Shown here piece by piece: positions 37,112 through 45,380 of a stretch of DNA of 64,000 nucleotides; the stretch's first letter is position 1; every line of letters starts with the position of its first letter. The translations under genes and the position numbers were made by a program. This DNA is from Roseiarcus sp963742305 (GTDB lineage Bacteria > Pseudomonadota > Alphaproteobacteria > Rhizobiales > Beijerinckiaceae), in contig CAVULN010000054.1 in assembly GCA_963742305.1 (NCBI GenBank), positions 62,001 through 126,000 on the forward strand, read 5' to 3'. The notes under the pieces were generated by a model that was not told where the DNA came from, did not search any database, and saw nothing but the letters and a program-made list of their open reading frames with translations.

Positions 37112-37833
37112 GCGGAGGACCCGAGCGTCTTGATTGCGTCCTGCAGCGAGGTCTCCTCCTGCTGGTCCTCAGCGGCAACCTCGTCGAAGGCGCGTGTCAC
37201 CTCGATGAGGCGGGTCATCTCGTGCACCGGATCGACGTTCGAGGATTCGACCGCGCCCTGAACGACCCCGTCGCGGGTGAATTCGAGAATCGGCGTCACC
37301 GGCTTGTCGGGCACGACGCTGGAGTTTTCGGCCCGTCTCAGTTTGGCGGTCGGATCGATGGCGAAGAGCCCGATCGCCCCGACCTGCCGCCCGTTCTGGG
37401 TGATCATTCCGTCGGCGGAGACGGTCAGGGGTCCCGCGGCCGCATCGACCAGGATCGGGGCGCCGCCCGCGTCAAGGATCGGGTCGCCGTTCAGCGTGCG
37501 CAAGGTTCCCGATTCGTCGATCTTGGCGCGGCCGTCGCGCGTATAAGCAGGCCCTTGCGGGGTCTCGATCCCGAACCAGCCATCGCCCTGCACGGCGAAA
37601 TCGAGCGTATTGTCCGTCTTGACGAGGCCCCCGGCGCGTCGCGATATGAAGTCCGCCCCGCCCGACACATAGTCCAGCCTCGTTGCGCCAGCCCTGGCCA
37701 ATTCGTCTCCGAACGACACTCCCGTCGCCCGGTAGCCAACGGTGTTCATGTTGGCGACGTTGTTGGCGATGGTTTCGAGGCGCCGTTCGAGCGCCACCTC
37801 GCCTGAAAGCGCGACGTATAGTCCGTTTTCCAT
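37108..37833 (-). CDS. flgF: FlgF, proximal rod protein
   Basis: A 241-residue rod protein. It starts MENGLYVALSGEVALERRLE and has the rod/hook signature ANNVANMNTVGYRATGVSF near residue 25, the central DFAVQGDGWFGIETPQGPAY and the C-terminal GAVESSNVDPVHEMTRLIEV, all typical of FlgF/FlgG. The start at 37833 is chosen because homologues begin at MEN. It is the first gene of the minus-strand flgF-fliI unit and diverges from motA. Confidence 0.93.
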   Translation of the reverse strand: MENGLYVALSGEVALERRLETIANNVANMNTVGYRATGVSFGDELARAGATRLDYVSGGADFISRRAGGLVKTDNTLDFAVQGDGWFGIETPQGPAYTRDGRAKIDESGTLRTLNGDPILDAGGAPILVDAAAGPLTVSADGMITQNGRQVGAIGLFAIDPTAKLRRAENSSVVPDKPVTPILEFTRDGVVQGAVESSNVDPVHEMTRLIEVTRAFDEVAAEDQQEETSLQDAIKTLGSSA

Positions 37834-37926
37834 GACGCTTATCCGCCGCCGCTCGACCCCACGCGGGCCTTTCGGCTCATGACCATGGGCGCCACGGCTT
37901 GTCCGGGGCTGACCCATCGCGCTGAC

Positions 37927-37944
37927 AGCCTCGCGTAAGGCTTG
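37927..37944 (+). promoter_or_regulatory. Flagellar dyad element, copy 1 (upstream of motA)
   Basis: AGCCTCGCGTAAGGCTTG, a dyad AGCCT-N6-AGGCT, lies 42 bases upstream of motA and 93 from divergent flgF. The core CCTCGYGYAAGG is shared with three other copies before flgB, flgE and flhA. Confidence 0.55.
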
Positions 37945-37986
37945 AGCGGCAAATCTGGACGACCGTCGGCTGCGCGGGAGCAACTC

Positions 37987-38877
37987 TTGAATTTCGGCAT
38001 CGGCCTCATCATCACCATCGGATGCATCCTCGGCGGCTATGCGGCGCTCGGCGGCCATCTCGAGGTGCTGTTCCAACCGTACGAATTCGTCATCATCGCC
38101 GGATCGTCGCTCGGCATTTTCATCGTCGCCAACACGACTTCGACCATCAAGGACTGCGGCAAGGCGTTCTTCGAGGCGATCCTCGACAAGGCGCCCAAGC
38201 CGCGCGACTTCCTCGACGTGCTCTCGGCCCTGCATGCGCTGATGCGCGAGCTCCGCGCCAAGTCGCGCAGCGAAGTCGAGGCGCATTTCGACAACCCGCA
38301 GGAATCGGAAATCTTCAAGGGCTTTCCCAAGCTGCTGGCCGACAAGGATCTCACTACCTTCATTTGCGACTACGGGCGCCTCATCATCATCGGCAACGCC
38401 CGGCCGCACGAGATCGAGGCGTTGATGGACGAGGAAATCGAGACCCTCGCGCACGACCGGTACAAGCCGGTGCACGCCCTCCAGGCGGTCGCCGATGGAC
38501 TGCCGGCGCTCGGCATTGTGGCCGCGGTCTTAGGGATCATCCACGCGATGGGGGCGCTCGATCAGTCGCCCGAGATCCTCGGCGGCCTGATCGGCGCGGC
38601 GCTGGTCGGCACCTTCGCCGGCATCTTCCTCTCCTATGCGATCCTGGCGCCGATCGCGCAAAAGGTGAGGGCGGTCAGGCAAAAGCAGCTGAGGCTCTTC
38701 ACCCTGGTGAAGCAGAGCCTGCTCGCCTTCATGAACGGCGCGATGCCGCAGGTGGCGGTTGAGTTCGGCCGCAAGACGATCCCCTCCAAGGAACGGCCGA
38801 CGATCGACGTGGTCGAGAGCGAGACGACGTCCGGGGGCGGCAGCGGCGGCGAGACCGCGATCAAGGAGGCGGCGTGA
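37987..38877 (+). CDS. motA: MotA, flagellar stator proton-channel subunit
   Basis: A 296-residue MotA with four membrane segments. The start taken is TTG at 37987, with GGGAG six bases upstream; it gives the usual N-terminus NFGIGLIITIGCILGGYAAL. The large cytoplasmic loop includes RAKSRSEVEAHFDNPQESEI and the second pair of helices contains ADGLPALGIVAAVLGIIHAMG and the proton-channel proline region. motB is not in the window. The stop overlaps the fliM GTG by 4 bases. Confidence 0.93.
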   Translation: MNFGIGLIITIGCILGGYAALGGHLEVLFQPYEFVIIAGSSLGIFIVANTTSTIKDCGKAFFEAILDKAPKPRDFLDVLSALHALMRELRAKSRSEVEAHFDNPQESEIFKGFPKLLADKDLTTFICDYGRLIIIGNARPHEIEALMDEEIETLAHDRYKPVHALQAVADGLPALGIVAAVLGIIHAMGALDQSPEILGGLIGAALVGTFAGIFLSYAILAPIAQKVRAVRQKQLRLFTLVKQSLLAFMNGAMPQVAVEFGRKTIPSKERPTIDVVESETTSGGGSGGETAIKEAA

Positions 38878-39821
38878 GCATGGACAGGGACATGCAAGGG
38901 CCGGATCATGGCGCGCGCCGGCTTGAGGGCGCGATGCTCGAACATGCCGGTCTCGCCATCGAACGGATGCCGGGGCTCGGCTACGCCCTCAACCGCTTCA
39001 TCGCATTGGCGCCGCAGCGCCTGTCGCCGCTCATCGCCCATCTCCCCGGCGGGGCGATCGAGGAGGTTCGCCCAACGACGCTCCTTCAGGCGATCGGCGA
39101 CTGCTCGGGCCTCACCGCCGCCATCTATGAGAGCGCCGAACCCGAGGCGCGGCTCATGATCGCGCTCGATGAGCGCATCGATCGTCTGATCGTGTCCTCG
39201 ATCTTCGGCGAGGTCGTCGACCCGGATGGCCCGGAGGCATCGCGAAGCGAGGCCAAAAGGCCGCGCACGGCGATCGAAGCCGCGCTTCTCGAGGCGTTCG
39301 CGCGGGCGCTGGGCGAAGCGCTCGAGGCGGCGTTCGCGCCCCTGGCGCCGGTTGCGCTCAGCTTCGAGCGGCTTCTTGCGATCAGCGATCCTTTCGCGCT
39401 CGGCCGGCGCGACAGCGAAGCGGCTTCGGCGCGGTTTTCGCTCGGGCCGAACGGCGGCGGCTGCGAGGGCCTTCTCCTGTTGCCGCAGGCGTTTCTCATC
39501 GGCCTCCGCGCGGAGCTCGCCCGCGATCCCGAGGCCGAGGCGCTGCCCGCGGATCGGCGCTGGTCGCAACTGATGGAAGTCGGCGTCCAGCAAACGAGGC
39601 TGCCGGTGACCGCCGTGCTGGAGGAGGTTCAGATGAGTCTCGGCGATGTCGCCAGGTTTCAGGCGGGCGCGCTCCTGCCGCTGCAATGCAAGGACTTCAC
39701 CGGCATCCGGCTCGACTGTTCGGGGCGCGGGATGTTCGCGTGCAAACTCGGCGAGGCGGCCGGCCGCTACCGGCTTGAAGTCGAGAGCGCGATCGAGCCG
39801 GGGGGCGAAGGCGCCCCTTGA
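38874..39821 (+). CDS. fliM: FliM, flagellar motor switch protein
   Basis: A 315-residue switch protein of the C ring, translated from a GTG that overlaps motA (an ATG at 38880 is the alternative). The middle CheC-like region is weakly conserved; the C-terminal SpoA domain (RLPVTAVLEEVQMSLGDVARFQAGALLP, RLDCSGRGMFACKLGEAAGR) is the best evidence. The N-terminus lacks an obvious LSQXEID CheY-P-binding motif, as in several rhizobial FliM proteins. It binds FliG and FliN and sets rotation state. Confidence 0.85.
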   Translation: MSMDRDMQGPDHGARRLEGAMLEHAGLAIERMPGLGYALNRFIALAPQRLSPLIAHLPGGAIEEVRPTTLLQAIGDCSGLTAAIYESAEPEARLMIALDERIDRLIVSSIFGEVVDPDGPEASRSEAKRPRTAIEAALLEAFARALGEALEAAFAPLAPVALSFERLLAISDPFALGRRDSEAASARFSLGPNGGGCEGLLLLPQAFLIGLRAELARDPEAEALPADRRWSQLMEVGVQQTRLPVTAVLEEVQMSLGDVARFQAGALLPLQCKDFTGIRLDCSGRGMFACKLGEAAGRYRLEVESAIEPGGEGAP

Positions 39822-39884
39822 GCCAAAGGCGGCTCTCTGTCGCCGCCGCAAGAATCCGAAATCATCGAGCCAGACCGGAAGCCC

Positions 39885-40250
39885 ATGGACGAAGCCGCCA
39901 TCCCCCCCGAGCCGCCGAGCGCCGCAGGCCAGCCGAAGGGAGAGCCTGTCGCCGGCCCTCCCAATCTCGGCGCGATCCTGTCGATTCCCGTCACGGTGCA
40001 GGTCGTGCTCGGCTCGACGTCGTTGCCCGTCGCCGGGCTCATGAAGCTTGCCCGCGGCGCGATCGTCTCGCTCGATCAGCGCGTCGGCGATCCGGTCGAT
40101 GTGGTCGTCAACGGGACCGTGGTCGCGCGCGGCGAGATTGTCGTGGTGGACGATGCGAGCCAGCGATTCGGCGTCTCGCTCATCGAGGTGGTCGCCGGCG
40201 CGGACTTCAAACCGCCCGTGAGGGCGACGCAGGAGAGCGGCCATGCCTGA
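39885..40250 (+). CDS. fliN: FliN, flagellar motor switch protein
   Basis: A 121-residue C-ring protein. After a Pro-rich N-terminus, the SpoA domain runs from about residue 30: LSIPVTVQVVLGSTSLPVAG, LMKLARGAIVSLDQRVGDPV, DVVVNGTVVARGEIVVVDD, RFGVSLIEVV, which is the FliN consensus. The gap to fliM is 63 bases and its end overlaps fliG by 8 bases. Its order motA-fliM-fliN-fliG is that of rhizobial flagellar clusters. Confidence 0.93.
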   Translation: MDEAAIPPEPPSAAGQPKGEPVAGPPNLGAILSIPVTVQVVLGSTSLPVAGLMKLARGAIVSLDQRVGDPVDVVVNGTVVARGEIVVVDDASQRFGVSLIEVVAGADFKPPVRATQESGHA

Positions 40251-41262
40251 GGCGGCGATCAGCGGCGAGAGGGACCTCACCGGACCCGAAAAGGCCGCGG
40301 CCCTGCTGCTCACGATGGGCAAGCCTCCGGCCGCCCGGCTCATCGCGCAATTCGATCCGTCGGACCTGCAAGCGGTGGCGCGCGCAGCGGCGTCCCTCGG
40401 CGCGATCCCGGCTGCGACTCTCGATCGGCTGGTCGACGAGTTCGTGGCCGACTTCTCCGCCGGCGCCGATCTGCTAGGCGGTCCGGGTCAGGTCAGGAGC
40501 CTGCTCGCCGACACGCTGCCCGCCGAGCAGATCGCCGACCTTCTCGGCGCTCCGCCGGGCGGAACGGATAAGCCCGATGTCTGGCGGGCGCTGTCGCAAG
40601 CGCCGGAAAGCGCGGTCGTTGCGCTCCTGATGGCCGAGCGGGCGGCGACCGCGACCTATATCCTCTCCAGGCTCGAGCCTTCGTTCGCGGCGAAGGTTGT
40701 CGCCGCGCTGCCGCGCGATCGGCGCAACGCCGCTCTCTGCGGGCTCGTCACGCCGCTCGAGGTGACGCCGCTCGTCGCGCGGCTCATCGAAGAAGCGGTG
40801 GGACAAGCGCTGAAAGAAGCGCCGAAATCGGCCGCGGGCGCCGAGGGACGGAGCCGCCTCGCGGGCATCATCAACGGCCTCGACCCGGAAGAGGCCGAGG
40901 ACGCGATGCGCGCGCTCGCCCAGGCCCGGCCGAAGGACGCGGCGATCGTGAAAACGATGCTGTTTTCGTTCACCGACCTGCCGAAACTTTCCGAGCGCGC
41001 CCGGGCGCTGTTGTTCGACCGCGCCTCGATCGACATCGTCGTCATGGCCCTCCGGGGGACGGAGGCGGACTTCCGCGACACGGTTCTGTCGTCCATGCCC
41101 TCGCGCGGACGCCGGCTGGTCGAAGGGGAGCTCAATTCAGGCGCGTTTGCGCCGCCGCAGGAGGTGGCCAAGGCGCGCAAGGCCATCGCCGAAATCGTGC
41201 TCGGCATGGCGAGCCGCAACGAGATCGAGCTCGGCGGCCCTCCGGCCGCGGAAGCCGCGTGA
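40243..41262 (+). CDS. fliG: FliG, flagellar motor switch protein
   Basis: A 339-residue C-ring and torque-generating protein. The N-terminal block LTGPEKAAALLLTMGKPPAA matches FliG; the middle domain has FAAKVVAALPRDRR in place of the typical segment, and the EHPQ motif is replaced by QAPE. The C-terminal domain keeps VKTMLFSFTDLPKLSERARA and the torque-helix region DFRDTVLSSMPSRGRRLVEGEL. Sequence is more divergent than in enteric FliG but the order of motifs is intact. Confidence 0.9.
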   Translation: MPEAAISGERDLTGPEKAAALLLTMGKPPAARLIAQFDPSDLQAVARAAASLGAIPAATLDRLVDEFVADFSAGADLLGGPGQVRSLLADTLPAEQIADLLGAPPGGTDKPDVWRALSQAPESAVVALLMAERAATATYILSRLEPSFAAKVVAALPRDRRNAALCGLVTPLEVTPLVARLIEEAVGQALKEAPKSAAGAEGRSRLAGIINGLDPEEAEDAMRALAQARPKDAAIVKTMLFSFTDLPKLSERARALLFDRASIDIVVMALRGTEADFRDTVLSSMPSRGRRLVEGELNSGAFAPPQEVAKARKAIAEIVLGMASRNEIELGGPPAAEAA

Positions 41263-41311
41263 GCCTGCGGCGCTTTTCCTTAAGGCCGTCGGCGGAGACC
41301 TCGGGTGAGCG

Positions 41312-42397
41312 ATGAGCGCCGACGTCGACCCTGAAGACAAAACCGAGGAGCCGACGGAAAAGCGGCTCCATGACGCGGTCGAGCGCGGCGAAGTCGCCTT
41401 TTCCCGCGAGGCGCCGCTGTTCGCCTCGCTGTCGGCGGTCCTGATCGCGCTCATCTTCGTCATACCTTCGCGCGCCGAAGCCCTGCTCGCCGCGTTCGCC
41501 GGAATCATCGGCGACCCGGCCGGGTGGCGGATCCGCCGCGGCGAAGACGTGCTTGCTCTCGCCACGCCTCTCGCGTCGGCCGCCGCGCATTTCCTTATGC
41601 CGACGGTCGCTCTGCTCACCGTGGCGGGGGTTCTCGCTTCGGTCGCCCAGAGCCCGCCCCGCATCGTTCCCGACCGGATCCTGCCCGATTTCTCGCGCGT
41701 CTCGTTGCGCAAGGGCTTCCGCCGCGTGTTCGGCGCCCGCGGCTGGACGGAGTTCGCAAAGAGTCTCATCAAGCTCGCCGCGGTAATCGCGGTCGCGATG
41801 ATGATGCTGGTCGGCCAGAAGGCCGTCCTGCTCATGGCGATGGACGTCGATCCCGGGACGTTGCCCCAACGCGTGCTCGGCCTCACCATCAAAACGGTCG
41901 CCGCCGTGATGGTCGCGACGGTTGTGGTCGCCGCCGCCGACCTCGCATGGTCGCGAATCCTTTGGCGGCGCGACCATCGGATGAGCAAACAGGAGCTCAA
42001 GGAGGAGCTGAGGCAGGCCGAGGGCGATCGAATGGTCAAGGCGCGTCTGCGCTCGCTCCGCCTCGATCGCTCGCGCAAGCGCATGCTTTCCGCGGTCCCA
42101 CGCGCGACGATGGTCGTGGTCAACCCGACCCATTACGCGGTCGCCATGCGATATGTCCGCGCCGAGGGCGGCGCGCCGTTCGTGGTCGCCAAGGGGGCTG
42201 ATTTCATCGCGCTGAAGATCCGCTCGATCGCCGAGGAGCACGCCATTCCGGTGATCGAGGACAAGCCGCTGGCGCGTTCGCTTTACGCGGCCGTCGACGT
42301 CGATCGCCCGATTCCGGCGGAATTCTATCGCGCGGTCGCTGAGATCGTGCACCTGATCCAGCAAAGGAAGGCTCAATGGGCCCAGCCAGGACACTGA
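41312..42397 (+). CDS. flhB: FlhB, flagellar export switch protein
   Basis: A 361-residue export-gate protein. It opens DPEDKTEEPTEKRLHDAVER, has four hydrophobic segments, and contains the autocleavage motif NPTH in VVVNPTHYAVAMRY near residue 270, where FlhB cuts itself to switch substrate class. EVKLSKQELKEE-type sequence (MSKQELKEELRQAEGD) follows the membrane region as in the family. Its end overlaps the next gene by 22 bases. Confidence 0.95.
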   Translation: MSADVDPEDKTEEPTEKRLHDAVERGEVAFSREAPLFASLSAVLIALIFVIPSRAEALLAAFAGIIGDPAGWRIRRGEDVLALATPLASAAAHFLMPTVALLTVAGVLASVAQSPPRIVPDRILPDFSRVSLRKGFRRVFGARGWTEFAKSLIKLAAVIAVAMMMLVGQKAVLLMAMDVDPGTLPQRVLGLTIKTVAAVMVATVVVAAADLAWSRILWRRDHRMSKQELKEELRQAEGDRMVKARLRSLRLDRSRKRMLSAVPRATMVVVNPTHYAVAMRYVRAEGGAPFVVAKGADFIALKIRSIAEEHAIPVIEDKPLARSLYAAVDVDRPIPAEFYRAVAEIVHLIQQRKAQWAQPGH

Positions 42398-42822
42398 ACC
42401 GGCGAGGGCGACGTCCACGACCGCGCCGCCCGTTCGCGCGAGAGCGGATCATCGCCGATGCGCTCGTGGGCGTCGCCAGCGAGCTCAGGCTGACCGACGC
42501 GTCGGAGCTCATGGCGATGATCAAGACCGACCAGGCGGCGAACATCGCCGACCTCGTCAATTCGTCGACCGAGCTTTTCTTCAGGAGCGGAACGCTGCGC
42601 TACGCGCTCTCGGCGAGCTTCAGGGCGCCGTGGGACGCGACGCCGGCGGTCGAGATCGACATGGAGTTCCGCCACGCCGGCGTCTCGGCATTCTTTCGGC
42701 TGAGGATCGGGGAGCGCCGCGCCGGAGTGGAGATCGTCGACATTCTTTTCGACGAACGGGGGCTCGACGATTCCGCCCAGGCCGAACGCCTGTGCGCCGC
42801 GCTCGAGAGCGCGCGCCTCTAG
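42376..42822 (+). CDS. Hypothetical protein between flhB and flgB
   Basis: A protein of up to 148 residues that I do not recognise. The first 25 residues are Arg/Pro-rich and may be untranslated; the rest (IIADALVGVASELRLTDASE, AMIKTDQAANIADLVNSSTE, VEIDMEFRHAGVSAFFRLRI) is well ordered with helix then strands. Overlap with the flhB end and its place in front of flgB argue for a flagellar role, and rhizobial clusters have short unknown genes in similar positions. No motif fixes a function. Confidence 0.7.
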   Translation: MGPARTLNRRGRRPRPRRPFARERIIADALVGVASELRLTDASELMAMIKTDQAANIADLVNSSTELFFRSGTLRYALSASFRAPWDATPAVEIDMEFRHAGVSAFFRLRIGERRAGVEIVDILFDERGLDDSAQAERLCAALESARL

Positions 42823-42840
42823 GTCGCGTCGGCCCCGGCA

Positions 42841-42858
42841 AGCCTCGTGCAAGGCCCG
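42841..42858 (+). promoter_or_regulatory. Flagellar dyad element, copy 2 (upstream of flgB)
   Basis: AGCCTCGTGCAAGGCCCG, with the dyad GCCT-N6-AGGC, lies 43 bases upstream of the flgB start. It matches copy 1 at 15 of 18 positions. Confidence 0.55.
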
Positions 42859-42901
42859 TCGCCGAGGATCGATCCAGTCTCGGTTCAGGAATGGCGTTCC
42901 A

Positions 42902-43279
42902 TTGTCGCAGATCTACCTCTTCCAGGTCGCCTCCCAGAAGACGCAATGGCTGTCGGCCCGCCAAACGGCGATCGCCGGCAATGTCGCCAACGCGAACACC
43001 CCCGGCTATCGTGCGCTGGACATCCAGCCGTTTTCCGCGGTGCTCAATTCGTCCCCGATCGAACTGGCCACGACCAACCCTGCCCACCTGTCCGCGCCTC
43101 AATCGGAGGCGGGCGCGCTGCGCGAGATCGAGGTCGATCCGGCGGAACAGACCCTGTCCGGCAATACGGTCAATCTCGAACAGCAGATGATCAGTCTCGG
43201 CGACGTCAATCGCGAGTTCACGATGGGCGCCGACATCCGCCGGGCCTTTCATCAGCTCATCCTCTCCGCGCTCAAGTGA
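42902..43279 (+). CDS. flgB: FlgB, proximal rod protein
   Basis: A 125-residue rod protein that starts at a TTG with residues SQIYLFQVASQKTQWLSARQ, the normal FlgB beginning, followed by AIAGNVANANTPGYRALD, the rod-protein signature, and NTVNLEQQMISLGDVNREFT near the end. No good ribosome-binding site is seen close to the TTG; CAGGAATGG is 12 or so bases upstream. It is first in the flgB-flgC-fliE-flgG run. Confidence 0.92.
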   Translation: MSQIYLFQVASQKTQWLSARQTAIAGNVANANTPGYRALDIQPFSAVLNSSPIELATTNPAHLSAPQSEAGALREIEVDPAEQTLSGNTVNLEQQMISLGDVNREFTMGADIRRAFHQLILSALK

Positions 43280-43285
43280 ACGGTC

Positions 43286-43706
43286 ATGCAGGAACTCGCT
43301 GGAAACCGCGCTCCGTATCGCAGCCTCCGGCCTTCAGGCGCAATCGACGCGGCTCAGGGTCGTCTCGGAGAACATCGCCAACGCCCAGTCGACCGGCTCA
43401 AGGCCCGGCGCCGACCCCTACGCGCGCCAGACCGTCTCGTTCGAAAGCGAGATGGATCGAACGCTCGGCGCGAGCCTGGTCCAGGTCAAGTCGATCGGGG
43501 TCGATCCGGCTCCATTCAAGTTCGAGCACGACCCCGGGAACCCGGCGGCGGATGAGAACGGCATGGTGAAGATGCCGAATGTCGACGTGCTGGTGGAGCT
43601 GGCCGACATGCGGGAGGCGAACCGCAGCTATGAGGCCAATCTTCAAGTCGCCAAGCAGTCGGCCGAGATGCTGAGCACGACGATCGGCCTGATGAAGGAT
43701 GCGTGA
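43286..43706 (+). CDS. flgC: FlgC, proximal rod protein (start uncertain, probable one-base insertion)
   Basis: A rod protein of about 139 residues. From base 43302 the frame reads ETALRIAASGLQAQSTRLRV, then VSENIANAQSTGSRPGADPY and ARQTVSFESEMDRTLGASLV, clear FlgC. There is no ATG or GTG at the start of this frame. The ATG at 43286 is in another frame but joins it (MQELAETALRIAASG) if one G is removed from 43301-43302; a CTG start at 43299 is the other option. The C-terminus VLVELADMREANRSYEANLQ is normal. Confidence 0.85.
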
Positions 43707-43734
43707 GCAGCAAGCGCTCGCCCTCGAGGATGAC

Positions 43735-44037
43735 ATGATGATCGACAGCGTTGCCGCCATCGGAGCCCAGAGTCTCAGCAGCGTCCGAAGCCCGCCGGCC
43801 GCCGCCCAGCCGGCCGCAGGGCCGAGCTTCGAGCAGGCGCTTGCGCAAGTGGTCGGCTCGGCGGTCGATACGCTGAAGACCGGAGAGGCGGTCGCCATCC
43901 AGGGTGTCGTAGGCGCGGCGCCGCCGATGAAGGTCGTGGAATCCGTAATGGCGGCGCAGCGGTCGCTTCAGACCGTTCTTGCGATCCGCGACAAGGCGGT
44001 CTCGGCCTATCAGGAGATCGCGCGCATGGCGATCTGA
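43735..44037 (+). CDS. fliE: FliE, hook-basal body linker protein
   Basis: A 100-residue protein linking MS ring and rod. It starts MMIDSVAAIGAQSLSS (ATG at 43735 or 43738; GAGGA is just upstream) and has SFEQALAQVVGSAVDTLKTG followed by VVESVMAAQRSLQTVLAIRD and KAVSAYQEIARM, the family C-terminus. It lies between flgC and flgG, the usual place. Confidence 0.93.
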   Translation: MMIDSVAAIGAQSLSSVRSPPAAAQPAAGPSFEQALAQVVGSAVDTLKTGEAVAIQGVVGAAPPMKVVESVMAAQRSLQTVLAIRDKAVSAYQEIARMAI

Positions 44038-44097
44038 TCGGGCCTCGATCTTGAAAAATGCGCGCAGGGTTCGGAGCGGAAGCGGAGGGTTTGCGAA

Positions 44098-44886
44098 ATG
44101 AGAGCGTTGGCGATCGCGGCGACCGGCATGAGCGCCCAGGAGCAGAATCTTGAGGTGATCGCGAACAACGTCGCCAACATCAACACCACAGGCTTCAAAC
44201 GCTCGCGGGCGGAGTTCACCGACCTCATCTATCAGACCGAGCGACTGATGGGAGTCTCGAACCGCGGCCGCGACGCGACCATCCCCGAGGGCGCCCAGAT
44301 CGGCCTTGGCGTTCGCACGGCCGCGATTCGCAGCATCAACATTCAGGGCGCCCTGACCAACACCGGCAACCAGCTCGACCTCGCGATCAACGGACGCGGC
44401 TGGTTCCAAGTGACGACGCCGAACGGCGACACCGTCTACACCCGCGACGGGGCCTTCAACACCAACGAGAACGGACAGCTCGTCACCACGGACGGCTACA
44501 CGGTGAACCCGCCGATTCTGATTCCGCAGACCGCAACCGCGGTCACCGTCAGCCAGACCGGTCTCGTAACGGCGACGGTGGCGGGCCAGCCGACGCCGCA
44601 GCAGCTTGGCCAGTTGACGATCGCCAACTTCGTCAATGAAGCGGGCCTCCAGGCGCTCGGCGGCAACTACTTCCAGCAGACGGCCGCGTCCGGCCAGCCG
44701 ACCACCGGCGTCCCCGGCGACACCGCGTTCGGAATCATCCAGCAAGGCTATGTCGAGGCTTCCAACGTCGATCCGGTCACCGAGATCACCAACCTCATCG
44801 CGGCCCAGCGCGCCTATGAGATGAACTCCAAGGTCATTCAGGCCGCCGACCAGATGTCCGGCACGATCTCCAACCTGCGCAGCTGA
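44098..44886 (+). CDS. flgG: FlgG, distal rod protein
   Basis: A 262-residue distal rod protein. It begins MRALAIAATGMSAQEQNLEV with IANNVANINTTGFKRSRAEF, has the central LAINGRGWFQVTTPNGDTVY and ends GYVEASNVDPVTEITNLIAA and QMSGTISNLRS. Length is exactly that of FlgG. It follows fliE and precedes flgA, as in other alphaproteobacteria. Confidence 0.95.
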   Translation: MRALAIAATGMSAQEQNLEVIANNVANINTTGFKRSRAEFTDLIYQTERLMGVSNRGRDATIPEGAQIGLGVRTAAIRSINIQGALTNTGNQLDLAINGRGWFQVTTPNGDTVYTRDGAFNTNENGQLVTTDGYTVNPPILIPQTATAVTVSQTGLVTATVAGQPTPQQLGQLTIANFVNEAGLQALGGNYFQQTAASGQPTTGVPGDTAFGIIQQGYVEASNVDPVTEITNLIAAQRAYEMNSKVIQAADQMSGTISNLRS

Positions 44887-44909
44887 GGTTGAGCCTCGGG
44901 AGTCACGCT

Positions 44910-45380
44910 ATGCGCCTCGCACGCGCCCGATGGGCCCTCAAAGCCGCGATCGCCGCGTTCGTGGTTGTCTGCGCGATTCCCGCCGCGGCGCAGGACGTGG
45001 GCCTGCCGACCCCGAAGGCGGTCATCTATCCCGGCGATTTGATCCTGGACCAGATGCTTGCCGACGTCCCCGACGCCGTGCGCGACGGGCCGGGACCGTT
45101 CGTCGGTTCGCGCACGCTCATCGTCGGCAAGGTCGCGCGGCTGACCCTGCTTCCGGGCCATGCGATTCCCTTTGCGGGCGTCGCCAACCGCAAGCTCGTC
45201 GCCAACGGCCAGGAGGTCAGGCTTGTCTTCTCCGAGGGCGGCCTCGTGATCATGACGACGGGCGCCGCGCTGCAGGACGGCTCGATCGGGGACATCGTCA
45301 GGGTCCGCAACAGCGACAGCGGGGTCACGGTGTCCGGCTCTGTCCAGGCGGACGGCACGGTCAGCGTCGGCGGGGGATGA
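44910..45380 (+). CDS. flgA: FlgA, P-ring assembly chaperone
   Basis: A 156-residue periplasmic protein. The start at 44910 is preceded by GGGAG and gives a signal peptide ending in PAAA. The SAF-like domain has VIYPGDLILDQMLADV, GKVARLTLLPGHAIPFAGVA and the family C-terminus GSIGDIVRVRNSDSGVTVSG, where FlgA binds FlgI. The stop overlaps the flgI start by 4 bases (ATGA). Confidence 0.9.
   Translation: MRLARARWALKAAIAAFVVVCAIPAAAQDVGLPTPKAVIYPGDLILDQMLADVPDAVRDGPGPFVGSRTLIVGKVARLTLLPGHAIPFAGVANRKLVANGQEVRLVFSEGGLVIMTTGAALQDGSIGDIVRVRNSDSGVTVSGSVQADGTVSVGGG

Noticed and set aside
37108..38475. A long FlgF with about 215 extra N-terminal residues
   Set aside because: The extension runs antisense to motA and has shadow composition. 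The FlgF start MENGLYVALSG at 37833 fits the family.
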